A stretch of 64,000 nucleotides of DNA, from contig JAITRW010000040.1 of the NCBI GenBank assembly GCA_031288175.1, positions 1-64,000 of the forward strand, in the 5' to 3' direction. Under the pieces are notes generated by a model. That model had not been told where the DNA came from. It searched no databases and saw only the letters and a program-made list of their open reading frames with translations. Positions 16,223 through 25,708 of the stretch are shown piece by piece. Origin of the DNA: Tannerellaceae bacterium. Lineage in GTDB: Bacteria > Bacteroidota > Bacteroidia > Bacteroidales > Tannerellaceae. The position numbers and the translations under genes were made by a program. Within the stretch, counting starts at the first letter, position 1. Each line of letters starts with the position of its first letter.

Positions 16223-17263
16223 ATGAAGGTTGTTTTCGTTGCGGAGACGCTGTTAGTCGTTATTCTGGCAAGTTGTGGTGTCAATCCAAGTCAGGGAAGG
16301 GGAATAAGTGACGAGTTTCCGCTTGGGCAAGTGGAGATACAAGGCTTAAGTGAAAGTGCTTGTGCCGCTCCTACTTACATAGCCAAAGAGAAAGGTTTTT
16401 TTGCGGAGGAGGGATTGGACGTAACGCTGGTGAGCGGAACGTTCGAAACCGACAAGGCTGGTCTGGCAAGCGGAAAATATCCTGTTTCTACCGGTGACTT
16501 CCAGTTTTTCCCTTCTATCCACGAAGGCCTTGATATCAAGCTCGTCGACGGACTGCATCAAGGCTGTATCAAAGTGTTGGCGCCGCCATGGTCGAAGATA
16601 GAAAAGGCTTCAGACCTTGCAGGTAAACGCATAGGAGTAGATGAGATAGGAGGATCCCCGATGACGGTTACGACAGTGCTGCTGGCCAACGTAGGTATTG
16701 ATCCTGTCAGCGGAGTATCGTGGATACCTTACCCGAAAGATCAGCTGGAGTTGGCAGTCGAAAAAGAGGAAGTGGATGCCGTCGCCTTGTGGGATCCGTT
16801 CGCTACCGTAGCAGAACGCAAGGGATATACCGTACTTTGCGACATCGGTATTGATCCCTTGTTTGCGGGCAAGTATTGTTGTTTCCTTTTCGCCTCCGGC
16901 AAACAAGTCAAGGAAAATCCCGAACGTGTCGCCGCTCTCGTACGCGCCTTCCGCAAGGCAGCGGAATGGATCGCGGCTTACCCTGAAGAGGCTGCACGCA
17001 TCAGTATAGACAAGGGTTATATCCCAGCCGATGATACGACGTTTGTCGCCGCCCTCCTCCAGAGTTACAAGTACCATGCGCATCACGATGCAACTACACA
17101 TCACCAGGCGAAATCAGATGCCTTCTTTTTCGTCAACGAACTCAAAAAAACAGGTTTCATTCCGGCCGATATTGATGCAAATGATTTTGTAGAGAAAATG
17201 TACTACGATGTACTCGGAGAAGAGAAAAGGAGGACGCCGCATTCTGCCATTCACCGTCACTGA
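16223..17263 (+). CDS. ABC transporter substrate-binding lipoprotein, NMT1/SsuA type
   Basis: 346 residues. The lipoprotein signal ends VILASCG. The mature part fits the NMT1/THI5/SsuA fold: APTYIAKEKGFFAEEGLDVTL near residue 55, GKRIGVDEIGG near 140, VDAVALWDPFA near 190. It would deliver a small nitrogen- or sulfur-containing organic ligand (nitrate, sulfonate, pyrimidine and similar are handled by this family) to the permease encoded nine bases downstream. A His-rich patch (YHAHHDATTHH) near residue 285 is unusual and could bind metal. The specific ligand cannot be told. Confidence 0.85.
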   Translation: MKVVFVAETLLVVILASCGVNPSQGRGISDEFPLGQVEIQGLSESACAAPTYIAKEKGFFAEEGLDVTLVSGTFETDKAGLASGKYPVSTGDFQFFPSIHEGLDIKLVDGLHQGCIKVLAPPWSKIEKASDLAGKRIGVDEIGGSPMTVTTVLLANVGIDPVSGVSWIPYPKDQLELAVEKEEVDAVALWDPFATVAERKGYTVLCDIGIDPLFAGKYCCFLFASGKQVKENPERVAALVRAFRKAAEWIAAYPEEAARISIDKGYIPADDTTFVAALLQSYKYHAHHDATTHHQAKSDAFFFVNELKKTGFIPADIDANDFVEKMYYDVLGEEKRRTPHSAIHRH

Positions 17264-17272
17264 ATAGAGGCT

Positions 17273-18253
17273 ATGGCTGTTGCCGGACACAATATTCTCT
17301 ACTGGAAACCCCGTTCCAAAGGGTGGTTCTTCGCCTCCGTAGCGTCACTGATAATAGCATGGGCGGAGACGACTTTCGTGCCGAATGTACAGGTTGTGAA
17401 TACGATACCTTATCGTCTGTTATTACTGGGAGGGATAGTGACGTTGGTCATTCTTTGGATCGTCTCGGGGAAACTTTCTCAACTCCGTGATAAGCTTTAT
17501 CATCAATCACAATTTCTCTTTGCCGTTGGCCTGTTCTTAACAGGTTGGGATCTGCTTAGTACCAAGAGCGGAATCCTCCGGATTCCTTTCTTTCCGGGAC
17601 CGGCACAAATCATCGCCGTGATGGCACGCGAGTATACCGTCTTGCTCATCAGTACAGCCTATTCGATGCGGCTCTTTTTTGTTGGTCTCGTGACAGGCAC
17701 AGCGTTGGGATTGACAACAGGGATTCTCATCGGATGGTACAGGCAATGGAATTACTGGCTCTTTCCTCTCGTCAAGCTGACGGGGGTGATCCCTGCCGTA
17801 GCATGGATGCCGATAGCTATTGTGATCTTTCCCAACAGTTTTACGACGGGTGTCTTTCTAATCACTATTGCTTCGTGGTTTTCTGTCGCATTCATGGTAG
17901 CTGCGGGAATATCATCTACGCCGAAGACATATTACGAGGTGGCAAAGACACTGGGAGCGAATGAGACATACCTGCTTGTCCATGTGGCTATCCCCAATGC
18001 CGTTCCCAGTATCTTCACCGGTGTATCTACTGCAACGGGACTGTCTTTCCTCACGCTGGTGATCTCGGAGATGGTGGGAGCAAAAGCGGGTTTGGGTTGG
18101 TATATCAACTGGGCAAAAGGGTGGTCGGCCTACGATAAGGTATATGCCTCCATTATCATCATGGCTATTGCCTTCTCGCTTATATTGGCCTTACTGTCTG
18201 CTGTGCGAAACCATGTACTCCGCTGGCAACGGGGAATAGTCAAGACTTCATGA
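17273..18253 (+). CDS. ABC transporter permease, SsuC/TauC type
   Basis: 326 residues, longer than the usual 250-270. The N-terminal 75 or so residues add about two extra membrane segments. The core BPD_transp_1 domain shows the EAA loop (YYEVAKTLGANE, then IPNAVPSIFTG), which docks onto the ATPase. It ends with an ATGA overlap into the ATPase gene, so the three genes form one operon: binding protein, permease, ATPase. Confidence 0.88.
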   Translation: MAVAGHNILYWKPRSKGWFFASVASLIIAWAETTFVPNVQVVNTIPYRLLLLGGIVTLVILWIVSGKLSQLRDKLYHQSQFLFAVGLFLTGWDLLSTKSGILRIPFFPGPAQIIAVMAREYTVLLISTAYSMRLFFVGLVTGTALGLTTGILIGWYRQWNYWLFPLVKLTGVIPAVAWMPIAIVIFPNSFTTGVFLITIASWFSVAFMVAAGISSTPKTYYEVAKTLGANETYLLVHVAIPNAVPSIFTGVSTATGLSFLTLVISEMVGAKAGLGWYINWAKGWSAYDKVYASIIIMAIAFSLILALLSAVRNHVLRWQRGIVKTS

Positions 18254-19008
18254 CGACAGACAAAGACAATACCCTCATCAGCCTGCGGCACGTTGGACGT
18301 ACTTATGCAGATACGACCGGTCGCGAGACGATGGCCCTGCAAGACGTCAATCTTACTATCTGCAAGGGTGAATTTATTTCTTTTGTGGGCCCCAGCGGAT
18401 GCGGCAAGACGACACTACTGAGACTTATCGCGGGGCTTGACGTTCCTCAATCAGGTACGCTCCTCCTCGAAGGATCCCCTATTGATGGCCCCAGTCATGA
18501 ACGAGGATACGTCTTTCAGCAGGCTGCACTCTTTCCTTGGAAAACCGTCGAAGAAAATATTGCACTGGGACTGAAAGCTCGGCATATCTATCGTGAAAAA
18601 CAACACCTCATTGCCGAATATCTCCATATTATTGGTCTCGAAGGGTTCAAAGGGGCTTATCCTCATGAAATCTCTGGCGGGATGGCACAACGTGTCGCTA
18701 TTGCGCGGGCACTTATCAACGAACCGAAAGTGCTCCTCATGGATGAACCCTTGGGTGCTCTTGATGCCTTCACTCGCCTGGAATTACAAGAGGCTTTACG
18801 TCGTGTGTGGGAAAAAACGGGAACAACGATAGTTCTTGTGACCCATGATGTAGATGAAGCTATCTATCTCAGTAATCGTATTGCCATCTTCACTGCCCGC
18901 CCAGGACGGATAAGTGTGGTTTTCGACGTAGACCTCCCGTCTCCTCCCGACCGTGATCATCCGGACTTTATCGCTTTCCGTCGTCGTATCCTTCAATCTC
19001 TGCACTGA
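18250..19008 (+). CDS. ABC transporter ATP-binding protein, SsuB/TauB type
   Basis: 252 residues. Walker A GPSGCGKTT (about residue 47), Q-loop in YVFQQAALFPW, signature ISGGMAQRVAIARAL, Walker B VLLMDEPLGALD and switch VTHDVDEA are all intact. It powers the importer formed with the two preceding genes; the start overlaps the permease stop (ATGA). Confidence 0.92.
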   Translation: MTTDKDNTLISLRHVGRTYADTTGRETMALQDVNLTICKGEFISFVGPSGCGKTTLLRLIAGLDVPQSGTLLLEGSPIDGPSHERGYVFQQAALFPWKTVEENIALGLKARHIYREKQHLIAEYLHIIGLEGFKGAYPHEISGGMAQRVAIARALINEPKVLLMDEPLGALDAFTRLELQEALRRVWEKTGTTIVLVTHDVDEAIYLSNRIAIFTARPGRISVVFDVDLPSPPDRDHPDFIAFRRRILQSLH

Positions 19009-19147
19009 TTCTCCGATTCCCAAATTACTTTCCGTGGCACCCGGCTCTTTTTCCGTCATCACAGACGACCTTCAAAAAAAAGATATCCCTGATGTAACCT
19101 TTTCCCCTTTACCTTGTCCTTATTATAGAGAAAGGAGGGTAAAGGCA

Positions 19148-19828
19148 ATGAAAACAAATATGTTACCAATGTGGATGGTGCTGGCGGCGGTAGGATTACT
19201 GTGGATAGGAAGGCCTCTACCAATAACCGCTCAAAGAACGGCCGAGTGCCTGGGGAGGCGGAAAGTACAACGGCGTTTCCTAAATTGTTCCCACTCGAAC
19301 GATGAGTGTAGGGCGGAAGACTATGAGGAAGTAAACTACGACGTACCCGTATCCTTCAGCGTCATGACCCATATACCGGTTACAAAATGTTTCTCGCTGG
19401 GAACAGGTGTGGCCTGTACTTTCCTGTCGAACTCCTTTCGCCATTCGCACTTCGGGATGACCGAAGGAGCAACGAGGCTTTATTACCTCGGTATCCCTGT
19501 CAACTTGTCCGGCGATTTACTAAAAGCCGGTAGATGGACGGCTTATTTATCTGTCGGAGGGACAGTAGAAAAAGGTTTACAAAAGGTACGACGGTTGACT
19601 ACACGTTGCGGCAGCCGCCTAACTACCGTTACCCGCAAAACCGTCATTCCCGGTTTTGAATGGTCTTTGATGGCAACGGCAGGTCTTTCTTACCGTATGT
19701 TCGGTAAATGGCACTGTTACGTCGAACAGAAGCTGAACTATTATTTCGACACCGGACAACCTCTCAGTGCACATACGGACAGCCCTTTCCCACATACACT
19801 CGGTTTAGGAATTCGTTATTGTTTTTAA
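19148..19828 (+). CDS. Outer-membrane beta-barrel-like protein, small
   Basis: 226 residues from ATG 19148, with GGAGG about ten bases upstream; the track ORF begins inside the ATPase gene. A signal peptide (LAAVGLLWIGRPLPITAQ) is followed by alternating strands: FSVMTHIPVTKCFSLGTGVAC, YYLGIPVNLSG, WTAYLSVGG. It ends HTLGLGIRYCF with a terminal Phe, typical of small PorT/OmpW-like barrels. A loop near residues 30-55 is rich in Cys and acidic residues. Function unknown. Such barrels in Bacteroidetes often sit near anti-sigma factors, but none is seen here. Confidence 0.65.
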   Translation: MKTNMLPMWMVLAAVGLLWIGRPLPITAQRTAECLGRRKVQRRFLNCSHSNDECRAEDYEEVNYDVPVSFSVMTHIPVTKCFSLGTGVACTFLSNSFRHSHFGMTEGATRLYYLGIPVNLSGDLLKAGRWTAYLSVGGTVEKGLQKVRRLTTRCGSRLTTVTRKTVIPGFEWSLMATAGLSYRMFGKWHCYVEQKLNYYFDTGQPLSAHTDSPFPHTLGLGIRYCF

Positions 19829-19889
19829 CCTGTGGTGTAATGGGATAAGAAAAACGGTGATTTAGCACATAGATAAAAAGAAAAGAACT

Positions 19890-19897
19890 TACATTTG
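19890..19897 (+). promoter_or_regulatory. -7 box for the FKBP-FKBP-lrp cluster
   Basis: TACATTTG, an exact match. The track ORF's TTG start (19895) lies inside this box, which shows that the true start is the ATG at 19934. Confidence 0.6.
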
Positions 19898-19933
19898 CCA
19901 CTTTCTTTCAGGATAAAAGACAGGTATGCCGAT

Positions 19934-20518
19934 ATGGACAAAGTGAGTTACGCATTAGGGTTAAGTATAGGGAACAATTTCCTGCACTCCGGCATCAAGG
20001 AACTGCATCCGGAAGATTTCATTCGGGGAGTAAAAGAGGCCTTGAGTGAGTCGAAACCCGAAATTAGTTACGACGAAGCCAAGGAAGTAGTCAGTAGCCT
20101 CTTCGTCCGCTTGCAACAGGAGCAGACGGATTTGAATCGGAAGGCCGGTGAAGAGTTTCTTCGTATCAACAAACATAAGGCTGGCGTGCAGGAGTTGCCG
20201 AGCGGCTTGCAATATGAAGTGCTTCGGAAAGGAACAGGAGCGATACCGACGGTAAAAGATAATGTGAAGTGCCACTACCACGGGACGCTGATAGACGGGA
20301 CGGTATTCGACAGTTCCGTAGATCGCGGCAAGTCGGCTGTCTTTGGTGTCTCACAAGTCATCAAAGGTTGGGTAGAAGCCTTGCAGCGGATGTCCGTCGG
20401 TTCTAAGTGGCGGCTTTTCATTCCTTCTCATCTGGCCTATGGTGAACAAGGAGCAGGTGAGCTTATCAAGCCCCACGCTACTTTGGTATTTGAAGTGGAA
20501 CTATTAGGTATCCTCTAA
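19934..20518 (+). CDS. FKBP-type peptidyl-prolyl isomerase, cytoplasmic/soluble copy
   Basis: 194 residues from ATG 19934 (MDKVSYALGLSIGNNF), chosen because the upstream TTG is within the promoter. The N-terminal dimerisation region is of FklB/FkpA/Mip type (about residues 1-85). The FKBP domain has GTLIDGTVFDSS, VIKGWVEALQRM, IPSHLAYGEQGAG and a final LVFEVELLGIL. It catalyses proline isomerisation and acts as a folding helper. No signal peptide is seen. The next gene is a lipoprotein paralogue with almost the same FKBP core, so the pair arose by duplication. Confidence 0.9.
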   Translation: MDKVSYALGLSIGNNFLHSGIKELHPEDFIRGVKEALSESKPEISYDEAKEVVSSLFVRLQQEQTDLNRKAGEEFLRINKHKAGVQELPSGLQYEVLRKGTGAIPTVKDNVKCHYHGTLIDGTVFDSSVDRGKSAVFGVSQVIKGWVEALQRMSVGSKWRLFIPSHLAYGEQGAGELIKPHATLVFEVELLGIL

Positions 20519-20568
20519 CCATTTTTCCTCATTACAGACGGATTTTTACACCTAACACATAAATAAAA

Positions 20569-21276
20569 ATGAAAAAGGTAGTTTGTCTTTTGATGTCGGC
20601 CGGTGTGGCCACAGGTCTTTTTGCTTCTTCTTGCCAATCTAAAGGGCATGTAGTGCTGAAAACAGGCGCCGACAGTGCCTCTTATGCGATTGGGCTTTTA
20701 AACGGAGGCGGTTTTCGCCAAAACCTCTCTACGGTACCGGGTGATCCTTTGAGTACGGAAATTTTACTGAAAGCTTTCTCCATGGCACTTAATGGCGATT
20801 CTACTCACTTCCAGATGACCGTCGAAGAAGCTCAATCTTTCATGCAGGCTTACTTTACCGCCATTCAGGAGCATGAAGCCGAAAAAGCGAAAAGCGAAGG
20901 CACGAAGTTCCTGGAAGAAAACAAGGCTAAGGCAGGTGTGATCACCACCGAAAGCGGTTTACAGTATCAAGTGATCACCGAAGGAACAGGTAACAAGCCG
21001 ACAGAATCCGACCGCGTTAAAGTACATTATACCGGCACGCTGATAGACGGGACGGTATTTGACAGTTCCGTAGACAGGGGCGAACCGGCTACTTTCGGCG
21101 TCAATCAGGTCATCAAGGGTTGGACGGAAGGGTTGCAAATTATGCCCGTCGGGTCAAAGTATATTTTCTGGATCCCCTCCGAGCTTGCTTATGGCGAACG
21201 CGGTGCAGGGCAGAATATCAAGCCCAACAGTGTACTGAAGTTTGAAGTTGAACTACTCGAAATCGTGAAGGAATGA
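20569..21276 (+). CDS. FKBP-type peptidyl-prolyl isomerase, lipoprotein copy
   Basis: 235 residues. The signal peptide ends LFASSCQS, a lipobox, so the protein is membrane-anchored and faces the periplasm or surface. The Mip-like N-terminal helical part contains a Glu/Lys-rich helix (EHEAEKAKSEGTKFLEENKAKAG). A complete FKBP domain follows (VHYTGTLIDGTVFDSS, VIKGWTEGLQIMP, IPSELAYGERGAG). It is a paralogue of the preceding gene and overlaps the lrp-type gene by ATGA. Confidence 0.93.
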   Translation: MKKVVCLLMSAGVATGLFASSCQSKGHVVLKTGADSASYAIGLLNGGGFRQNLSTVPGDPLSTEILLKAFSMALNGDSTHFQMTVEEAQSFMQAYFTAIQEHEAEKAKSEGTKFLEENKAKAGVITTESGLQYQVITEGTGNKPTESDRVKVHYTGTLIDGTVFDSSVDRGEPATFGVNQVIKGWTEGLQIMPVGSKYIFWIPSELAYGERGAGQNIKPNSVLKFEVELLEIVKE

Positions 21277-21806
21277 AAGGAATAAGATCTCTTGACAGGT
21301 TAGACCGTAAAATTCTACGTATCATCACAGGGAACGCACGGATGCCGTTCAAAGAAGTGGCAGACGAGTGCGGTGTATCTCGTGCAGCCGTCCATCAACG
21401 TGTATTGCGGATGATAGACGCTAAAGCCGTTACAGGGTCGGGTTACCATGTCAATCCGGAGGCTTTGGGCTACAAATCCTGCACTTACGTCGGTATTAAA
21501 CTTGAACGGGGATCTTTGTACAGGGATGTGATTCCGGAACTTGGAAAAATACCGGAAATAGTGGAATGTCACTATACCACAGGACCGTATACGTTGCTCG
21601 TTAAGCTTTATGCTCGTGATAACGATCACCTCATGGAACTCATCAATTCACGTATACAGGAAGTTCCCGGCGTGACTACCACCGAAACGATGATCTCCCT
21701 GCGTCAGGATATCAAGAGGGATATCCCCGTCCATGAAGAAATGGGAGAAATGGAAGAAGAATCGGAAGAAGATGAGGAAATAGAAGGCGATTTTTTGGAC
21801 GAATAA
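21273..21806 (+). CDS. Lrp/AsnC-family transcriptional regulator with acidic tail
   Basis: 177 residues. The N-terminal winged HTH (LDRLDRKILRIITGNARMPFKEVADECGVSRAAVHQRV) is followed by the RAM ligand-binding domain (VECHYTTGPYTLLVKLYARDNDHLMELI). Family members are about 150-160 residues; the extra 25 are almost all acidic (EEMGEMEEESEEDEEIEGDF). The start overlaps the FKBP stop as ATGA, so translation is coupled, an unusual partnership. Target genes unknown. Confidence 0.9.
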   Translation: MKGIRSLDRLDRKILRIITGNARMPFKEVADECGVSRAAVHQRVLRMIDAKAVTGSGYHVNPEALGYKSCTYVGIKLERGSLYRDVIPELGKIPEIVECHYTTGPYTLLVKLYARDNDHLMELINSRIQEVPGVTTTETMISLRQDIKRDIPVHEEMGEMEEESEEDEEIEGDFLDE

Positions 21807-21838
21807 GCTGTTTGCCTTTTCCTTTGTTCGTTTAACAG

Positions 21839-21874
21839 ACCCCGGCGTGCAATTAGACAAGAGTGCGTCGGGGT
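21839..21874 (+). terminator. Hairpin after the lrp-type gene
   Basis: ACCCCGGCG and CGTCGGGGT form a 9-bp stem with one wobble, an 18-base loop and a short TTTC tail. It would end the FKBP-lrp transcript; the tail is weak. The promoter-like TATCTTGC of the next gene follows at once. Confidence 0.4.
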
Positions 21875-21889
21875 TTCATATCTTGCCAC

Positions 21890-23161
21890 ATGCAAACCAT
21901 ACTTATTAAACACGTGCAATTGAACGGTGTTCCTTCGGATATTTATATAGAGGGAACATCTATCCGCTACATCATCCCCGCCGCCGAAGCCGTTCCTCTG
22001 AAAGCCGACTGTTATCTTGACGGACAAGGAAAAGCCGTCCTTCCCGGTTTTGTCAATACCCATACCCACGCTGCCATGACCCTCTTTCGAGGTTTTGCCG
22101 ACGATATGACTTTGAATGCTTGGTTAGAGAAAAGGATCTGGCCTAACGAAGCGAGGATGACCGATGAAGATATCTATTGGGGCGCCAAGTTGGCGTGCCT
22201 GGAAATGATACGGAGCGGGACGACTACTTTCTTCGATATGTACCATAAACCTGAAGCGACGGCATTAGCAGCAAAAGAAATGGGCTTGCGCGCCTTTGTT
22301 TCCGGTGTCTGTTTCGACCGTTTCTCTCCCGAAATAGCTAAGGAAGTCCGGATGGAAACGCAGAGGCGGTTGGAGACTTGGCCTACTTTCGGCACACACA
22401 TCCGTTTCTCACTTGGACCCCATGCCATTTACACCGTATCCGGAGAGATGTTGCAATGGATAAATCGTTTTGCACACGAAAACGACTGCCTCATCCAGCT
22501 CCATTTGGCTGAGACGCCCCATGAGGTAACCAATTCTATCCGGCAATTCGGTCTATCTCCCGTCCGTTACCTGCACCGTTTGGGTGTTTTGTCCCCTCGA
22601 TTGCTTCTTGCGCATGCACTCTATGTAGACGATGAAGAGATCACCCTGCTGGCTGACAATGGTGTTAAGGTAGCGCATAACCCGGCCTCTAACATGAAGC
22701 TGGCGTCAGGATACCGTTTCAAATTCACCGAAATGCGCAAGGCTGGTATTACGGTGGGGCTGGGTACCGACGGATGTGCCTCGTCCAATAACCTGGATAT
22801 GATTGAAGCTATGAAGTTGGCGGCCCTCATAGGCAAGGCTTGGCGTAATGACCCCGAGGCAGTCTCTGCCGATGAAGTATTCCACGCCGCTACGACTGCC
22901 GGTGCTGAAATAACAGGACTGAAGAAGGGATGCATTGCCGAAGGTTACTTAGCCGATCTTTGTCTCGTGAATTTGTGCAGCACAGCCTTTGTGCCGGACT
23001 TCAATTTCGTCTCCAACCTTGTCTATGCAGCTAACGGCAGTTGTATTGATACTGTGATTTGCGACGGAAAGATATTGATGGTAAACGGAAAGATAGACGG
23101 TGAGGACGTCATCCTGCAACAAGCCTGCGCCATCGCTCACCGTTTGGTTCAACGTAACTGA
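21890..23161 (+). CDS. Amidohydrolase, methylthioadenosine/S-adenosylhomocysteine deaminase type
   Basis: 423 residues from ATG 21890 (MQTILIKHVQLNG). Metal ligands and signatures of the TrzN/MtaD/SsnA branch are present: NTHTHAAMTLFRG, HLAET, LAHALYVDD and GTDGCASSNNLDM. Members deaminate the adenine ring of methylthioadenosine or SAH, or act on related compounds. The exact substrate cannot be fixed by eye. A TATCTTGC box ends four bases before the ATG, another leaderless-looking start. The 3' end overlaps the convergent pheT by 13 bases. Confidence 0.8.
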   Translation: MQTILIKHVQLNGVPSDIYIEGTSIRYIIPAAEAVPLKADCYLDGQGKAVLPGFVNTHTHAAMTLFRGFADDMTLNAWLEKRIWPNEARMTDEDIYWGAKLACLEMIRSGTTTFFDMYHKPEATALAAKEMGLRAFVSGVCFDRFSPEIAKEVRMETQRRLETWPTFGTHIRFSLGPHAIYTVSGEMLQWINRFAHENDCLIQLHLAETPHEVTNSIRQFGLSPVRYLHRLGVLSPRLLLAHALYVDDEEITLLADNGVKVAHNPASNMKLASGYRFKFTEMRKAGITVGLGTDGCASSNNLDMIEAMKLAALIGKAWRNDPEAVSADEVFHAATTAGAEITGLKKGCIAEGYLADLCLVNLCSTAFVPDFNFVSNLVYAANGSCIDTVICDGKILMVNGKIDGEDVILQQACAIAHRLVQRN

Positions 23162-25599
23162 GCGGCCAACTTTTCTTCGAGCCTATTGCATATTTTTCTC
23201 ATCACAGCCTCTATTTGCCGATCGTCAAGCGTTCGATTTTCGTCTTGCAGGTAAAAACTGACAGCGTAAGATTTCTTGCCTTCGGGGAGGCTCTTCCCTT
23301 CATAGACATCAAAGAGGTGGACATCTCTAAGCAGTTTACGTTCGCTTTCGTAAGCGATCTTTTCCACGTCGGCGAAAGGCACAGGTTTGTCTAACAGCAA
23401 AGAAAGATCTCGTTTGACGGCCGGATAACGGGGAATATCGGCAATCGTCAACTTTTGTTTCCCTTTCTCCTGCATCAACGACGCCCATTGCAATTCGGCG
23501 TAATACACTTTCGCCTCAATGTCGACTATCTTGCATAATCCGGCATCCACGATTCCCAGTGATCCCAGCGATTTCCCTGAAGGATGTGCTATATCCAACG
23601 AGGCTGAGTAGATATCATTTGCCGGACGGACAATCAAGCGATACTTTACTCCCAGGCGGGACAAGATGCCTTCCACATAAGCTTTCAGTTCGTAGAAAGA
23701 AGTCTCTTCATCGGCTTGCGCCCAATTATTTGCCGTCTTATGGCCGCACAGCCATAACCCTAACCATAACCCCTCCTTGAAAGGCAATTGTTTATCGTCT
23801 TGGGACGGAGATTCAATCGCCGCGCAATGTCCAAATTCAAAGAAACGAATACTTTCATTCTTCCGTTTTAGGTTATGGTCTATGCTTTCCAGGCCTCCAA
23901 ACAACAATGTTTGGCGCATCACGTTCAAGTCAGCTGAAAGCGGATTCTTTAACATCACGCACCGGTCGGCTGGATAGGTAGTCAGTCCTTCATAGTAAAT
24001 AGCTCGGGACAAGGAGTTATTCATAATCTCGTGAAACCCGCTACCACACAACTGTTCGGAGATAAGCGTTTGCATATCGTGACTTCGATCGGCTACTGTC
24101 CGGTAGCTTAGCGTTGAAGTTGGAGTAGTATCGGTTTGGATATGATTGTACCCGTAGACGCGGAGAATCTCTTCGATCACATCCACGTCACGCTGCACGT
24201 CTATTCGATACGTCGGCACGTCAAGCGTCAATTCTTCCTCCGTTTCTTTTTTCACTTCTATCTCCAAGCTATCCAGTATCGTCTTCACCGTTTCTTTAGG
24301 GATTTCTTGGCCTATTAAAGTATTTATTTTTTTGTAGGACAACGCTACGCAATAAGGTTCTATTACCTTCGGATACACATCCTCTATCTCTCCTGTTATC
24401 CTACCGCCCGCAAGTTCTTTGATCAGCAGTGCAGCGCGTTTAAGGGCATACAAGGTTGCATTGGCATCTAAACCTCGTTCATAACGGAAGGATGCATCTG
24501 TATTGAGGCCTAACCGGCGCGCTGTTTTACGTACCCGTATCGGATCAAAGGTTGCCGATTCTAAGAACACATCTGTCGTTTTCTCTGTCACTCCCGACTC
24601 TATTCCGCCGAAAACACCGGCTATACACATTGGAGCTTTCGTGTTACAGATCATAAGGTCTTCTTTCGTTAATATTCGTTCCACTCCGTCGAGGGTTACG
24701 AAGGGTGTTCCGTCTTCCATCGTCTTAACGATCACTTCGCCTCCCTGTATTTTATTGAGGTCAAAGGCGTGGAGGGGTTGGCCTATTTCGTGAAGAACGT
24801 AGTTAGTGACGTCAACGATATTGTTGATTGGCCTGAGGCCTATTGCTTTGAGGCGACGCTGCAACCATACCGGGCTTTCCGCTACTTTAACTCCGCGAAG
24901 GGTGACACCGGAATAGCGGAGGCATCCCTGTGTATCTTCCACACGGACTTTAACTGCTTGTGCTGATTTGTCGTCAATGGAGAAGGCGTCTACGGAGGGC
25001 CTTTGGAGTTGTACCCTTATGCCGTTACGCTTGAGGAGGGTTGAGAGGTCGCGTGCCACCCCGAAGTGAGAGGTGGCATCTACACGGTTGGGAGTCACGT
25101 CTACTTCCAGGACATAGTCGCTTTGGAGATGATAATATTCCTTTGCAGGCGTGCCCAGCGGTACTACGTCAGGCAGGACGATGATCCCTTCGTGATTCTC
25201 TCCTATTCCAATTTCATCTTCCGCACAGATCATTCCCTGAGATTCTATCCCGCGAATCCGGGATCGTTTGATGGTGAAGGATTGATCGCCCTGATAGAGG
25301 GTTGTGCCTATGAGGGCGACGATAACTTTTTGTCCTGCGGCGACATTGGGGGCTCCGCAAACGATCTGCAATTCTTCGTTCCCAGTGTTCACTCTCGTCA
25401 CATGCAGATGGTCCGAATTAGGGTGAGGCTCACAGGTCAGCACTTCGGCTACAATCAACCCTTCCAGTCCTCCTCGTATAAATTGGAATTCTTGTATGTG
25501 GTCCGTTTCGAGACCGAGGGAAGTCAAAGCGGCAGCGACCTCTTGAGGGGGCAATTCGGTGGGGAGGAGTTCTTTCAGCCAATTGTAGGAAAGTATCAT
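23149..25599 (-). CDS. pheT: Phenylalanyl-tRNA synthetase beta subunit
   Basis: 816 residues, the expected length. N-terminal MILSYNWLKELLPTELPP and a tRNA-binding (EMAP-like) domain (CEPHPNSDHLHVTRVNTG) are followed by the B3/B4 editing region (HEIGQPLHAFDLNKI) and B5. The C-terminal anticodon-binding FDX-ACB domain includes YPAVKRDLSLLLDK. With PheS it charges tRNA-Phe. It is monocistronic here; pheS is not in the window. A TACATTTG box lies 34 bases upstream. Confidence 0.97.
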   Translation of the reverse strand: MILSYNWLKELLPTELPPQEVAAALTSLGLETDHIQEFQFIRGGLEGLIVAEVLTCEPHPNSDHLHVTRVNTGNEELQIVCGAPNVAAGQKVIVALIGTTLYQGDQSFTIKRSRIRGIESQGMICAEDEIGIGENHEGIIVLPDVVPLGTPAKEYYHLQSDYVLEVDVTPNRVDATSHFGVARDLSTLLKRNGIRVQLQRPSVDAFSIDDKSAQAVKVRVEDTQGCLRYSGVTLRGVKVAESPVWLQRRLKAIGLRPINNIVDVTNYVLHEIGQPLHAFDLNKIQGGEVIVKTMEDGTPFVTLDGVERILTKEDLMICNTKAPMCIAGVFGGIESGVTEKTTDVFLESATFDPIRVRKTARRLGLNTDASFRYERGLDANATLYALKRAALLIKELAGGRITGEIEDVYPKVIEPYCVALSYKKINTLIGQEIPKETVKTILDSLEIEVKKETEEELTLDVPTYRIDVQRDVDVIEEILRVYGYNHIQTDTTPTSTLSYRTVADRSHDMQTLISEQLCGSGFHEIMNNSLSRAIYYEGLTTYPADRCVMLKNPLSADLNVMRQTLLFGGLESIDHNLKRKNESIRFFEFGHCAAIESPSQDDKQLPFKEGLWLGLWLCGHKTANNWAQADEETSFYELKAYVEGILSRLGVKYRLIVRPANDIYSASLDIAHPSGKSLGSLGIVDAGLCKIVDIEAKVYYAELQWASLMQEKGKQKLTIADIPRYPAVKRDLSLLLDKPVPFADVEKIAYESERKLLRDVHLFDVYEGKSLPEGKKSYAVSFYLQDENRTLDDRQIEAVMRKICNRLEEKLAAQLR

Positions 25600-25632
25600 A
25601 GTCTTCTCTATTTACATAAGCGGAATGTGGTG

Positions 25633-25640
25633 CAAATGTA
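25633..25640 (-). promoter_or_regulatory. -7 box for pheT
   Basis: Minus strand TACATTTG, exact consensus, 34 bases upstream of the pheT ATG. It abuts the T-tract of the upstream terminator. Confidence 0.6.
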
Positions 25641-25677
25641 AAAAAAGAAGGGCGGCCGGACTATATGCCGACAGCCC
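25640..25677 (-). terminator. Intrinsic terminator after the T9SS-tail protein gene
   Basis: On the minus strand GGGCTGTCGG and CCGGCCGCCC pair over ten positions with one mismatch and one wobble. TTCTTTTTTT follows. It separates the 25709-26296 gene from pheT. Confidence 0.65.
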
Positions 25678-25708
25678 CTCTGTCCGGGAAGCAACTCTCA
25701 CGAGTCAA

